A stretch of DNA of 24,696 nt, taken from assembly GCA_050014415.1 (NCBI GenBank), contig JBEKDJ010000034.1, forward strand, positions 1 through 24,696. The letters are read 5' to 3'. This stretch comes from JBEKDJ01 sp050014415 (lineage in GTDB: Bacteria > Desulfobacterota > BSN033 > UBA1163). The translations under genes and the position numbers were made by a program. Positions 5,328 through 13,844 of this stretch are shown in pieces. Numbering within the stretch: the first letter of the stretch is position 1; each line of letters begins with the position of its first letter. The notes beneath the pieces were generated by a model, which worked only from the letters and a program-made list of their open reading frames with translations, was not told the DNA's origin and did not search any database.

Positions 5328-7256
5328 TTATTGCACTTCGATTGCTGCAAATTTGCAGGCCTCGAAACACATGCCACATTTGATGCACCTTTTACTATCG
5401 ATTCTGAAAGGTTTTCCTTTCTCTGTCTTTGTCTTCCTCTTGCCCGTGATTGCCTCCTCCGGACAAACCTTGATGCATGCGCCACATGACTTGCAGACAT
5501 CGGAGAGAATTCGATACTTAAGAAGGGCCCGACAGACCTTTGCCGGACATCGCTTGTGAATAATATGTTCCTCGTATTCTTCTCGGAAATACCGGATGGT
5601 TGAGAGGACAGGGTTAGGGGCCGTGGCTCCCAACTGACAGAGGGAGGTCTCTGCAGTCGCCCATCCCACTTCCTCGAGGAGGTCGATCTGATCGATTGTC
5701 CCTCGGCCCTCTGTAATCTCTGCCAGAATCTCATGCATCCTTTTCGTCCCCTCCCGACAGGAGGTACACTTCCCGCACGATTCACTCTTGAGAAAATTCA
5801 TGAAATACTTGGCCACGTCGACCATGCAGGTCGATTCATCCATGACGATCATTCCGCCAGAGCCCATCATGGAGCCCACCTCGGTCAACCGATCGTAATC
5901 AACGGACAGATCAATCAGCGACTCAGGAATGCACCCACCTGAAGGCCCTCCGGTCTGAACGGCTTTGAATTTCTTTCCTCCCGGGATTCCACCTCCAACA
6001 TCGTAAACGATTTCCCGCAGGGTGATCCCCATGGGCACTTCGATCAAACCCGTATTGTTCACCTTCCCAACAATTGAGAAGACCTTCGTCCCTTTGCTCG
6101 TGTCGGTACCAATCCGGGAGTACCAGTCTGCCCCTCTTGAGAGTATGATTGGAACGTTGTTCCAGGTTTCGACATTGTTGAGATTGCTTGGCTTGTCCCA
6201 CAGACCACTCTCCGTTGTATGGATATGTTTGGCCCGGGGTTCACCGACTTTTCCTTCAATAGAAGCCATCAGGGCTGTCGATTCTCCGCAGACGAAAGCC
6301 CCTCCTCCCCGAAACAGGTTGATTTTGAGGGAAAAACCTGAACCCAAAATGTCCTCTCCCAAGAGCCCGACTTTTTCTGCCTGTTGGAGGGCAATGCGGA
6401 GCTTCTGGATTGCCATCGGATATTCATCCCTGACGTAGATGAATCCTTCATGGGCTCCGATGGCAAAAGCCCCAATGATCATCCCTTCGATCACACTGTG
6501 AGGATCGCCCTCCAAGATACTTCGATCCATGTAAGCGCCAGGATCGCCTTCATCGGCGTTGCAGAGGATGAATTTCTGATCGCCCTTCGCCTTTCGACAA
6601 GACTCCCATTTGACGCCCGTGGGAAAACCCGCCCCTCCTCTTCCTCTGAGCCTTGAACGCTTCATCTCTTCGATGATCTCATCCGGTTTCATCTCAAAAA
6701 GGGCCTTATAAAGAGAAAAATATCCTCCTCTGGCGATATACTCCTCGATGTGATCGGGATTGATGAAACCGCAGTTTCTCAGGGCAACCTTCAACTGTTT
6801 ATTGTAAAAAGGAATCTCGTGATAGTGGGGAGTTCCATCGATGCCTTCGAGGATATGTCGGATGGAATAGTCGTGAACCTTATTCTCTCCAATCCAATCT
6901 TCCTTTTCCATTGTGCAGAGTAACAAATCCTTCACCACTCTATTTTCCAGCCATTGGTGAACCAACTCCACAGATCGTTCCGGGGTCACCCCATGATAGA
7001 AAACCCTTGGTTTCCCAGGCTCCAAAATGTCGACCACGGGCTCCCTCTGGCAGAAACCAATGCAACCCGTCTGGCTCAGCTTGATTGGCAGCTTTCCCTT
7101 TTCCACCTCTTTTTGCAGGGTCTCATAGACCTTACCAGCCCCTGTGGAAAGGCCACAGGTCGCCATTCCCACTGAGACCTTGGTCTTTGCTGGATAGAGG
7201 GATTTCAATCCCTTTTCCCTCATCTTCTCCAAGTCGTTCTTCGTCCGAATTTCCAT
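5328..7256 (-). CDS. nuoF: NuoF/HndC-type NAD(P)-binding flavoprotein with ferredoxin tail
   Basis: A 642-residue diaphorase subunit. Residues about 25-115 form a thioredoxin-like domain with Cys34 and TGCIGFC (Cys65, Cys69), i.e. three visible cysteines instead of the four of a standard [2Fe-2S] fold. The NuoF core follows, with the FMN/NAD motif RGRGGAGFPTGVKW (about 201-214), LCNADEGDPGAYMDR, the glycine-rich NLFRGGGAFVCGES and the N3 cluster motif SCGKCTSCREGT (about 490-501). The C-terminus adds a two-cluster ferredoxin: CKSCGACIKVCP and CIKCGMCFEAC. This domain order is that of soluble NADH dehydrogenase or hydrogenase subunits such as HndC and of the Geobacter BamH type. Expected role: exchange electrons between NAD(P)H and Fe-S partners. 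GAGGAG lies four bases before the ATG. Confidence 0.93.
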   Translation of the reverse strand: MEIRTKNDLEKMREKGLKSLYPAKTKVSVGMATCGLSTGAGKVYETLQKEVEKGKLPIKLSQTGCIGFCQREPVVDILEPGKPRVFYHGVTPERSVELVHQWLENRVVKDLLLCTMEKEDWIGENKVHDYSIRHILEGIDGTPHYHEIPFYNKQLKVALRNCGFINPDHIEEYIARGGYFSLYKALFEMKPDEIIEEMKRSRLRGRGGAGFPTGVKWESCRKAKGDQKFILCNADEGDPGAYMDRSILEGDPHSVIEGMIIGAFAIGAHEGFIYVRDEYPMAIQKLRIALQQAEKVGLLGEDILGSGFSLKINLFRGGGAFVCGESTALMASIEGKVGEPRAKHIHTTESGLWDKPSNLNNVETWNNVPIILSRGADWYSRIGTDTSKGTKVFSIVGKVNNTGLIEVPMGITLREIVYDVGGGIPGGKKFKAVQTGGPSGGCIPESLIDLSVDYDRLTEVGSMMGSGGMIVMDESTCMVDVAKYFMNFLKSESCGKCTSCREGTKRMHEILAEITEGRGTIDQIDLLEEVGWATAETSLCQLGATAPNPVLSTIRYFREEYEEHIIHKRCPAKVCRALLKYRILSDVCKSCGACIKVCPEEAITGKRKTKTEKGKPFRIDSKRCIKCGMCFEACKFAAIEVQ

Positions 7257-7279
7257 CTTCTCCTCGATCTGTCCCTTTG

Positions 7280-7416
7280 GGAAATCCTAAATCCGAATAT
7301 CGAAATCCTCTTTCGTAAGGGGTAAGGCGTTAGAGGTTAGGAGTAAAACCACTTACGACTTACACCTCACGCTCTCGCAGGTTTTTGGATTTCGCGCTTA
7401 GGATTTGCGAATTCCA
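7280..7416. repeat. Palindromic repeat element, copy 1
   Basis: The left arm AAATCCTAAATCCGAAT (7282-7298), followed by ATCGAAATCC, and the right arm GATTTCGCGCTTAGGATTT (7389-7407) are near-inverted. Both arms recur at 11622-11747. Between the arms is a stretch of TTAG/GTAAG-like short repeats. It fills the gap between the nuoE and nuoF genes and holds no gene. Confidence 0.75.
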
Positions 7417-7461
7417 TATTGTTGCCCTTGTGCTTACAACCTCGCTCGTTGAAAACTAGAC

Positions 7462-7914
7462 CTATCTAAACTCCTTTAGTAGGGCGGGTACTTTTTCTTG
7501 TGAAACACGACCGAAGACATTCCCATCGATGACCGCTACCGGTCCCAAGCTGCAGCAGCCGACACAATGAACCGATTCCAAGGTAAACCGTTTATCCTTG
7601 GTGGTTTCCCCTACAGAGATACTGAGATCCCTCTCCATCTTTTCCAAAATCTTGTCCCCTCCACGCACATGACATGCTGTGCCTAAACACACATCGATCT
7701 TATGTCGACCCCTCGGCTTAAGACTCAATGCGTTATAAAAGGTGGCAATCCGAAAGACGTGGACCAGAGGGATATGCATTTTTTGGGAAACATATTCCAG
7801 TGCTTCTTTAGGGAGATATTTCTCCTTTGCCTGTATGTCTTGAAGGATGGCTAGAATGGCGGACTCCCTTCCGCCGTATTGTTTGATGATCCCGTCAATC
7901 TCTGAAGCTCCCAT
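7462..7914 (-). CDS. nuoE: NuoE-type 24-kDa [2Fe-2S] subunit
   Basis: A 150-residue thioredoxin-like [2Fe-2S] protein, the usual partner of NuoF. Seen: an N-terminal helical bundle (ESAILAILQDIQAKEKYLPKEAL), the conserved VFRIATFYNALSLKPRG stretch, then the four cluster ligands in CLGTAC (about 76-81) and CVGCC (about 116-120, HCVGCCSLGP). Length is typical for soluble NADH dehydrogenase and Hnd/Hox systems. The ATG follows the porB stop by one base (TGAGATG), so translation is coupled to the oxidoreductase gene upstream. This tight spacing is the strongest physical link between the por and nuo halves of the operon. Confidence 0.95.
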   Translation of the reverse strand: MGASEIDGIIKQYGGRESAILAILQDIQAKEKYLPKEALEYVSQKMHIPLVHVFRIATFYNALSLKPRGRHKIDVCLGTACHVRGGDKILEKMERDLSISVGETTKDKRFTLESVHCVGCCSLGPVAVIDGNVFGRVSQEKVPALLKEFR

Positions 7915-7915
7915 C

Positions 7916-8848
7916 TCAAATTCCCTTTCCTGCCTTTGCTCTTAACTCTTCGTATTCCTGGTGAACCCGCTTCTCAATCTCCCCAATCATCTCGTCGGTG
8001 AGGTGTCGAAATCGTCCTTGAAGTCGGGTGTACTCCTTCATAGGCCTCAATTTGGGAAAATCGATGCTCAAGTGATATCGGCCCCTCTCAATTTCAAAAA
8101 GGGGAAAGACTCCTGTCTCGACTGCCAAACGACCCAATTTGACTGAATTTTCCGGAGTAGACCTCCATCCGTTTGGACAGACGGAAAGGATGTGGACGTA
8201 GGCCGGGCCTTCAATATGAGCGGCCTTCTTCACCTTCTGGACGAGATCCATCGGGTAACTTGGACAGGCCGTAGCCACATAAGGGATATTATGTGCGGCG
8301 ACAATGGCCGGCATATTCTTCTTCCATGTGATCTGGCCCATCGTCACCTTACCTGCTGGAGAAGTGGTGGTTGATGCACCAAAAGGGGTTGCAGAGGATC
8401 GCTGGGTGCCGGTATTCATATAGCCTTCGTTGTCCGTGCAGATGTAGATCATGTTGTGACCCCGTTCCAGAGCACCAGAAAGTGCCTGAAGCCCAATATC
8501 GGCTGTCCCTCCATCTCCTGCCATGCCAATCGCTACAATCTTCTTATAGGGAATCCTCCCTTTTCTCATCAGCACCTTTAATCCTGACTCAATGCCTGAG
8601 GCCACTGCAGCCGTATTCTCAAAGGCCACGTGGAACCAAGGAACCCTCCAAGCAGTGAAGGGGAAGGGAGAAGAAACGATCTCCATACATCCAGTGGCAG
8701 CGGCAACGATCACATTTCTCCCTAACGCCTTGGCGACCAATCGCACAGCCAATGCCTCAGCGCAGCCCTGACAGGCTCGATGGCCGGGAGCGAAATACTC
8801 CTTCTGGGTCAATGTCCTAACAGCATAAACGTTCAGATTCTCGGTCAT
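7916..8848 (-). CDS. porB: Pyruvate:ferredoxin oxidoreductase beta subunit (TPP-binding)
   Basis: A 310-residue thiamine-diphosphate subunit of the four-subunit 2-oxoacid:ferredoxin oxidoreductases. Cluster-ligand cysteines are seen at Cys26 and Cys29 (GHRACQGC), Cys54 (ATGCMEI) and probably the Cys in LSVCPNGW. The TPP/Mg motif is GMAGDGGTADIGLQALSGA. The stretch NEGYMNTGTQRSSATPFGAS is typical of pyruvate-specific PorB rather than 2-oxoglutarate KorB. Reaction by family: pyruvate + CoA + oxidised ferredoxin to acetyl-CoA + CO2 + reduced ferredoxin, reversible in CO2-fixing anaerobes. Its ATG overlaps the porA stop by four bases. Confidence 0.95.
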   Translation of the reverse strand: MTENLNVYAVRTLTQKEYFAPGHRACQGCAEALAVRLVAKALGRNVIVAAATGCMEIVSSPFPFTAWRVPWFHVAFENTAAVASGIESGLKVLMRKGRIPYKKIVAIGMAGDGGTADIGLQALSGALERGHNMIYICTDNEGYMNTGTQRSSATPFGASTTTSPAGKVTMGQITWKKNMPAIVAAHNIPYVATACPSYPMDLVQKVKKAAHIEGPAYVHILSVCPNGWRSTPENSVKLGRLAVETGVFPLFEIERGRYHLSIDFPKLRPMKEYTRLQGRFRHLTDEMIGEIEKRVHQEYEELRAKAGKGI

Positions 8849-10020
8849 TCTCTCACCCCGTAAATCTCGTAACCTTCCTTATTTCCTTCTTCAATCTCGA
8901 TCTCGGCCTTATCCACCATCTTGATGTAGTCTGATGGTGTCACATCCCTTCCCGAAATCCCCGCGACAAAGTTGTAGACCGACGGTCTCTTCTCTTCTCC
9001 GTAGATAGCAGCCTTCACTTCCGATGCCACAGGTCCTCCGGGGCCTCCAACAGAGACCGCTCGATCGATAACGACCAACTGCTTGGCTTTGAGAGTAGCC
9101 TTCTTAAATGCATCGAAAGGGAAGGGTCTCCACAGGCGAATCTTTACCAATCCAACTGCCCTCCCCTCTTCCCTCATTTTATCAACAGCCACAGAGGCGG
9201 TCTCCCCAAAACTTCCCATGGTGACAAGTAAGGTCTCAGTATCCTCTGCCTGGTAGGTCTCGATGGGGTTGTAATATCTGCCTGTCATGTTACCGAAGGC
9301 CTTCCATGTCTCCAGAATTCTGGACATGGAGGATCGAAGGGCTGCCTCATGGGCCTTCTTCGTCTCTGCAAAGACGCCGGGCATGGCAAAGGCGCCCATG
9401 GTCACGGGATGGTCCGGGTGGAGACGGTGAAGGGGTTGATAAGGAGGGAGAAATTGATCGATCTTCTCCTGCTCGATCATTTCGATGGGCTCGATCACAT
9501 GGCTTAAGATGAACCCATCCATGTTGATGATTACAGGGAAAAGTACTTCCTTGTCCTCGGCCAACCGATAGGCAAAGAAGACGTGATCGTAGACCTCCTG
9601 GCCATTTTCTGTGAAGACCTGGATCCATCCGCAGTCTCGAATCGACATGACATCGCTATGGTCATTCCATATGCTGAGAGGAGCAGAGAGTGTGCGGTTA
9701 GAAATGATCATAACGATGGGCAACCTTAAAGGGGCAGCGATATAGGTGATCTCACTCATTAAGGCCAATCCCTGGGAGCTCGTGCAGGTAAAGGATCTAG
9801 CTCCTGCGGCCGAACTTCCCAGACAGACGCTCAGCGCGGAGTGTTCGGACTCCACCGGTATGAATTCAGCATCCAGTTCACCGTTCGCCACCAACTCGGA
9901 AAGATGTTCAACGACATGCGTCTGTGGGGTAATGGGATAGGCTGAGATCACATCGACATTCGCCTGCTTAACAGCCTCTGCCGCGGCAATCGAAACTTCC
10001 ATTCCAACCCTTTTTGCCAT
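8845..10020 (-). CDS. porA: Pyruvate:ferredoxin oxidoreductase alpha subunit
   Basis: A 391-residue PorA. Seen: the N-terminal pyrimidine-binding domain with SAYPITPQTHVVEHL, IPVESEHSALSVCLGSSAAG, the strongly conserved CTSSQGLALMSEI, and NRTLSAPLSIWNDHSDVMS, all hallmarks of pyruvate-type enzymes. The C-terminal domain II includes VKIRLWRPFPFDAF and AVSVGGPGGPVASEV. The ATG at 10020 is chosen because it overlaps the porD stop (TGATG) and follows GGAGGAG at a good distance; an adjacent in-frame GTG at 10023 is possible. It overlaps porB by four bases at the 3' end, so the delta-alpha-beta genes are translationally coupled. Confidence 0.95.
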   Translation of the reverse strand: MAKRVGMEVSIAAAEAVKQANVDVISAYPITPQTHVVEHLSELVANGELDAEFIPVESEHSALSVCLGSSAAGARSFTCTSSQGLALMSEITYIAAPLRLPIVMIISNRTLSAPLSIWNDHSDVMSIRDCGWIQVFTENGQEVYDHVFFAYRLAEDKEVLFPVIINMDGFILSHVIEPIEMIEQEKIDQFLPPYQPLHRLHPDHPVTMGAFAMPGVFAETKKAHEAALRSSMSRILETWKAFGNMTGRYYNPIETYQAEDTETLLVTMGSFGETASVAVDKMREEGRAVGLVKIRLWRPFPFDAFKKATLKAKQLVVIDRAVSVGGPGGPVASEVKAAIYGEEKRPSVYNFVAGISGRDVTPSDYIKMVDKAEIEIEEGNKEGYEIYGVRE

Positions 10021-10319
10021 CACTTCTCCTCCTCATCCACCACCATCGTGATCGCCCCCGTAGGGCACTCCTTTGCGCAGATGCCGCAGCCTTTGCAGTA
10101 GAAAAGGTCCGCAATAAAGAAACCCTCGGCATTCAAGCTATAGGCCATATCCGGGCAGAAGATGTAGCACAGTCCACAATGGATGCAAAGCTCTTTATTC
10201 AGAATCGGCTTGAGGCTTTTCCAATCCCCTGTACGGTATTGGCAGGCATTCCCTGGCTCCAATACGACATTGCCTACTGGCAGTTCTTTCCATCTCCACT
10301 CTGACTCAGGTTTTGTCAT
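10020..10319 (-). CDS. porD: Pyruvate:ferredoxin oxidoreductase delta subunit (2x[4Fe-4S])
   Basis: A 99-residue ferredoxin-like subunit. It has the WKELPVGNVVLEPGNA-type N-terminal lead typical of PorD, then two cluster motifs, CIHCGLCYIFCP and CKGCGICAKECPTGAI, that carry electrons from the TPP/Fe-S core outward. The ATG at 10319 is preferred over an in-frame GTG at 10328, because GAGGTG on the minus strand spans that GTG and sits at proper distance from the ATG. It lies 33 bp after porG and overlaps porA by one base. Confidence 0.93.
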   Translation of the reverse strand: MTKPESEWRWKELPVGNVVLEPGNACQYRTGDWKSLKPILNKELCIHCGLCYIFCPDMAYSLNAEGFFIADLFYCKGCGICAKECPTGAITMVVDEEEK

Positions 10320-10352
10320 ACCTCTCACCTCTTTTTCAAAAAACCTATTAAA

Positions 10353-10898
10353 TCAAATCAGGACGGTGTCTTGGTAGGCCCGCTCGAAAGCAGAAATGTT
10401 CTTTTCGGCGATTCGACCAAACCGCTCCCGTAGGGGAAGAATAAAGGATTCCTTCTCAACTACTTTTGAAGCCTTGGTCAAAGACCCGAGCATCGTCGTA
10501 TTCGTAATGGGAAGGCCAAGAATCTCAGCAGCAATCTTGACGGCATCCACCACTGCGAGTCGATTCTTGATCGCTAATTGATCTCTCACCTTTTCAGGAG
10601 AATCCTTGCTCGTGGTGATGAGGATACCACTCGGGTTCAACCCAGAAGCGACATTGACGATCCTCAAGAGAGAAGCATCAAGCACCACTACGAGATCAGG
10701 CTCATAGATATTGGCCCTAATTCTAATGGGCTGATCACTGATCCGGCAAAAGGCCACTACGGGTGCCCCTCTCCGCTCCGGCCCAAAGCTGGGAAAAGCT
10801 TGGGCATATCTCCCTTCCCCAATAGCGGCCAAGGCCAACATCTCTGCCGCAGTCACTGCACCCTGACCACCTCTTCCATGAAATCGAATCTCAATCAT
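10353..10898 (-). CDS. porG: Pyruvate:ferredoxin oxidoreductase gamma subunit
   Basis: A 181-residue PorG, first gene of the operon. Seen: the N-terminal [21 protein letters not shown] signature, [18 protein letters not shown] and [13 protein letters not shown], all conserved in the gamma subunits of four-subunit oxidoreductases, which contribute to CoA binding. TGAGG lies upstream of the ATG at 10898. A good promoter is seen 27 bp upstream of the ATG, between this gene and recR, so the operon probably starts here even though recR is on the same strand. Confidence 0.95.
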
Positions 10899-10924
10899 TT
10901 TTTAGCCTCAAAATGAATTTTTCT

Positions 10925-10953
10925 ATTGTAGTATTTTTCACTGATTACGGCAA
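10925..10953 (-). promoter_or_regulatory. Promoter of the por-nuo operon
   Basis: On the minus strand: TTGCCG (complement of 10948-10953), exactly 17 bp, TACAAT (complement of 10925-10930). The -10 matches five of six consensus bases and the -35 four of six. It lies in the 61-bp gap between recR and porG. Confidence 0.7.
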
Positions 10954-10959
10954 GTTTTT

Positions 10960-11559
10960 TTAGATCTCTCTCCGACCCTCAAGGGCTTTCGACAATGTCA
11001 TCCCGTCTGAGTATTCAATCTCACCACCCATTGGAATTCCATAGGCGATCCGCGTTACTCTTATTCTCAGAGATTTGATCTGGTCATGGAGATATAGGAC
11101 CGTTGCTTCTCCATCTACTGTGGGATTGGTGGCAAGAATCACCTCCACCACACCTTCCCGATGGATCCGTTCCAATAACTCTCTCATCTTGATGTCATCC
11201 GGGCCAACACCGTCTAAAGGAGATATCGTTCCGTGTAACACATGGTATCTTCCTTTGAAGGCACCGGTGTTTTCGATGGCGATGAGGTCATTGGGGCCTT
11301 CCACGACGCAGAGGATTTCTCGGGCTCGGCGCTCATCTCGACAGATCCAACAGGGATCCTCATCGGTCAAATTGAAACAGATGGAACAGAGATGAATCTT
11401 CTCCTTCACATCCAATATGGCTCTTGCCAATCCTTGAGCCTCTGATAGACTACTTCGCAAGATATGGAATGCCAGCCTTGAGGCTGTCTTTCTTCCAATG
11501 CCAGGGAGTCTCGTGAGGGCCTCAATCAGGTTATCAATCGGTTTAGCATGGAGTGCCAT
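10960..11559 (-). CDS. recR: Recombination protein RecR
   Basis: A 199-residue RecR, the clamp-like partner of RecO and RecF in gap repair. Seen: a helix-hairpin-helix (LTRLPGIGRKTASRLAFHIL), the C4 zinc finger CSICFNLTDEDPCWIC, the Toprim domain starting ILCVVEGPNDLIAIE, and a C-terminal IAYGIPMGGEIEYSD Walker-B-like motif. The ATG at 11559 is chosen because the frame upstream runs into a repeat element (to 11646) and has no RecR-like sequence. No good Shine-Dalgarno is visible. It follows dnaX and ybaB in the conserved order, but is separated from ybaB by about 240 bp of repeats. Confidence 0.95.
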   Translation of the reverse strand: MALHAKPIDNLIEALTRLPGIGRKTASRLAFHILRSSLSEAQGLARAILDVKEKIHLCSICFNLTDEDPCWICRDERRAREILCVVEGPNDLIAIENTGAFKGRYHVLHGTISPLDGVGPDDIKMRELLERIHREGVVEVILATNPTVDGEATVLYLHDQIKSLRIRVTRIAYGIPMGGEIEYSDGMTLSKALEGRREI

Positions 11560-11580
11560 AGTGAGATGATTTATCCTATG

Positions 11581-11670
11581 AAGAAGCGAGCCGGACGAGC
11601 CTGAGGTCGAAAAACCCGAAACAAATCCTAAATCCGAATGATCCAATTTCCAAAACGGATCTCGCTTCTT
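11581..11670. repeat. 10-bp inverted repeat pair flanking the recR leader
   Basis: AAGAAGCGAG (11581-11590) and CTCGCTTCTT (11661-11670) are perfect inverted copies 70 bp apart. The pair encloses the left part of the palindromic repeat element at 11622-11747 and would fold in the recR leader RNA. Confidence 0.55.
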
Positions 11671-11747
11671 CTCGGTCTTGAATCTTGGATTTTGGACATT
11701 GGAGTTTGTTTAGAAATTGAGATTTCGTGCTTCGGATTTGAACTTCC
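11622..11747. repeat. Palindromic repeat element, copy 2
   Basis: Shares the 17-bp left arm AAATCCTAAATCCGAAT (11623-11639) exactly with 7282-7298. Its right arm GATTTCGTGCTTCGGATTT (11721-11739) differs by two bases from that at 7389-7407. The internal sequence differs. It splits the ybaB-recR pair. Confidence 0.75.
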
Positions 11748-11800
11748 CCCCTATCTGCAAAAGTCAGTTTTAATTCGAAGGCAAGCTTATCCTCGGGAAC

Positions 11801-12115
11801 CTAAAAGAGCCCAGGGATGTTCAGCCCCCCGGTGATCCTCTTCATCTCCTCTGCCATCATCTCCTGGGATTTCCGGATGGCTTCATTCACAGCTGCCACA
11901 ATGAGATCTTGAAGCATCTCGATATCTTCCCGATTGACCACTTCGGGATCGATCCGCATGCTCTGAATCTCCTGTTTCCCATTGATCACGATATTTACCA
12001 TCCCTCCCCCGGAGCTGGCCTCAACCGTCTTCCCCGCCATCTCCTCTTGAAGTTGTGATATTTTCGAATGCATCTGTTGAGCCTGTTTCAGTATGTTTCC
12101 CAAACCCTTTGTCAT
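11801..12115 (-). CDS. ybaB: YbaB/EbfC nucleoid-associated protein
   Basis: A 104-residue DNA-binding protein of the YbaB/EbfC family, a small dimeric nucleoid-associated protein. Seen: the N-terminal helix GLGNILKQAQQMHSKISQLQEEM, the VEASSGGGMVNIVINGKQE strand region and the DLIVAAVNEAIRKSQEMMAEEM helix ending GGLNIPGLF, which is a typical family C-terminus. The ATG at 12115 is chosen because AAGGAG precedes it at a good distance; the frame extends upstream to 12148 but that part overlaps dnaX. It follows dnaX by 19 bp, the widely conserved dnaX-ybaB-recR arrangement. Confidence 0.95.
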   Translation of the reverse strand: MTKGLGNILKQAQQMHSKISQLQEEMAGKTVEASSGGGMVNIVINGKQEIQSMRIDPEVVNREDIEMLQDLIVAAVNEAIRKSQEMMAEEMKRITGGLNIPGLF

Positions 12116-12134
12116 AGATCTCTCCTTTTTTTCC

Positions 12135-13844
12135 TCAGCCTTCCACAATTCTCCCGTTAAAGAGACGGAGGGCTTCCTGGATGAGGGGATTCTCTTTCTG
12201 CTCTTTTCCTGATTGCAGTTTGTTGCGGCGCGTCTCCTCTGCTTCTGAGACCGCTCGCTTCTTTAAGCCTGCCCTTTGATCCAATGCTGTGATGATCAGC
12301 TTCGTCTTTCTCTGAAGGTATTCATGACAGATCGCCTCTAATTGGCTTCGGTTCTCCTTTTCCGATATTCTATCGTAGTGAAAAGAATCCTTCTCGAAGC
12401 CGATTTCGATCTTCTCGTCATTGACATCCACGAGGCTCCCCATGGCCAGGAATGAACCCAATACAGGATTCTTTCCCCGGGTAAAATCGACCAATCCTTT
12501 CCATGTCTCCTCATGGACTTTTTGAGATTCGTCTCCGCCCTCCCCCGCTTCCTTCTGGGAATCGTTCAAGGTCGGGGTCCTTTCCAGGGGAAGAGGCTCT
12601 GTCTCCTCGCTCACTCCCATTGAGTCTAAGGCTTGATCCGGTCTTTCCAACCTCTGATCAGCCGGTGGCTCATCGTCTTCTCCCGTTGCCATCGTTGGAT
12701 GGTCCACCTTTTCCAATTTCTCCAACTTCCTTAGGATCTCATCAATGGGGAGGAGAGGCCGAAGAGTAGCCATTCGAATTAAAGCGACCTCGAGCATTGT
12801 CCGGGGAAAGGTAGATTGAGCCACCTCGTTTTCTCCCTTCAAAAGAAGACTGAAGAGATGGTTCAATTGATCGAAGTCGAATCTCTCTGATAGTTTTCTT
12901 AATACCACCAACTCGTCCTCTGGCAGCTCCATCAACCCTTCTGGATGCTGACTCACCTTCATAAGGATCAGGTTGCGAAGATATTGAAGAAGCTCTCGGC
13001 AGAAGTGCTGGAGGTCATATCCAAAGTGATAAACTCGATCTACGATCTCGACACATCGTTCGATATCCTTGTTGGCAATGGCCTCTACAGTGTCGTAGAG
13101 GATTTTCCGATCGATGAGCCCAAGGATCTCAGCGATATCCTCATCCCGGATATCCTTCCCTCCGTAAGAGATCACCTGGTCAAGAAGGCTCTGGGCATCT
13201 CTCAAACTTCCTTCTGATGCTTGAGCAATAGAGAGGAGTCCTCTTTGACTGATTTGAATCTTCTCTTCTTCAACGATCCTCTTCAGACTTCCAATAATCT
13301 CTTTCAACGGAATCCTCTTGAAATCGTATCGTTGGCATCGTGAAAGGATGGTCGCAGGGATTTTATGGGGCTCCGTGGTAGCAAAGACAAAGATAATATG
13401 GGGAGGGGGTTCCTCCAAAGTCTTTAATAAGGCGTTGAAGGCCTCTCGGGTCAGCATGTGCACCTCATCGATGATGTAAACTTTATATCGACTCTTGGCA
13501 GGAGTATAGCGGACATTCTCCTTTAACTCGCGAATCTCATCGATGCCCCGATTGGAGGCCCCATCGATCTCGATCACGTCCATCGAGATCCCGGAAGAGA
13601 TCTCATGGCAAGCTGAACATCGATTGCAGGGGTTGATCTGGGGGCCTGCCTCACAATTGAGGGCTTTTGCTAAGATGCGAGCGGTAGAGGTCTTACCCAC
13701 TCCTCTGGCTCCAGTGAACAGAAAGGCATGGGCGACTCTTTTTTGAGAGATGGCATTTTGTAAGGTTTGGGTGATGGGCCGCTGTCCTACGACATCTTCA
13801 AAGACCTGGGGCCTCCACTTTCTTGCTAACACTAAATAGGACAT
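12135..13844 (-). CDS. dnaX: DNA polymerase III subunit gamma/tau
   Basis: A 569-residue clamp-loader ATPase. Seen: the N-terminal MSYLVLARKWRPQVFEDVVG, Walker A GARGVGKTS (about 45-53), the zinc site Cys64, Cys73, Cys76 and Cys79 at the E. coli spacing, Walker B IIDEVHML (about 124-131), sensor 1 FVFATTEPHKIP and the SLRDAQSLLDQ sensor 2 helix. The C-terminal third is a charged linker followed by a tau-like domain (about 455-560). Length indicates the full tau form; no obvious A-rich slippery site for a short gamma form was found by eye. It heads the ybaB-recR group and lies just downstream of the SRP RNA gene. Confidence 0.96.
   Translation of the reverse strand: MSYLVLARKWRPQVFEDVVGQRPITQTLQNAISQKRVAHAFLFTGARGVGKTSTARILAKALNCEAGPQINPCNRCSACHEISSGISMDVIEIDGASNRGIDEIRELKENVRYTPAKSRYKVYIIDEVHMLTREAFNALLKTLEEPPPHIIFVFATTEPHKIPATILSRCQRYDFKRIPLKEIIGSLKRIVEEEKIQISQRGLLSIAQASEGSLRDAQSLLDQVISYGGKDIRDEDIAEILGLIDRKILYDTVEAIANKDIERCVEIVDRVYHFGYDLQHFCRELLQYLRNLILMKVSQHPEGLMELPEDELVVLRKLSERFDFDQLNHLFSLLLKGENEVAQSTFPRTMLEVALIRMATLRPLLPIDEILRKLEKLEKVDHPTMATGEDDEPPADQRLERPDQALDSMGVSEETEPLPLERTPTLNDSQKEAGEGGDESQKVHEETWKGLVDFTRGKNPVLGSFLAMGSLVDVNDEKIEIGFEKDSFHYDRISEKENRSQLEAICHEYLQRKTKLIITALDQRAGLKKRAVSEAEETRRNKLQSGKEQKENPLIQEALRLFNGRIVEG

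Noticed and set aside
12135..13844. Programmed frameshift site making a short DnaX gamma form
   Set aside because: No A-rich slippery heptamer with a downstream stem was found by eye at the expected place.
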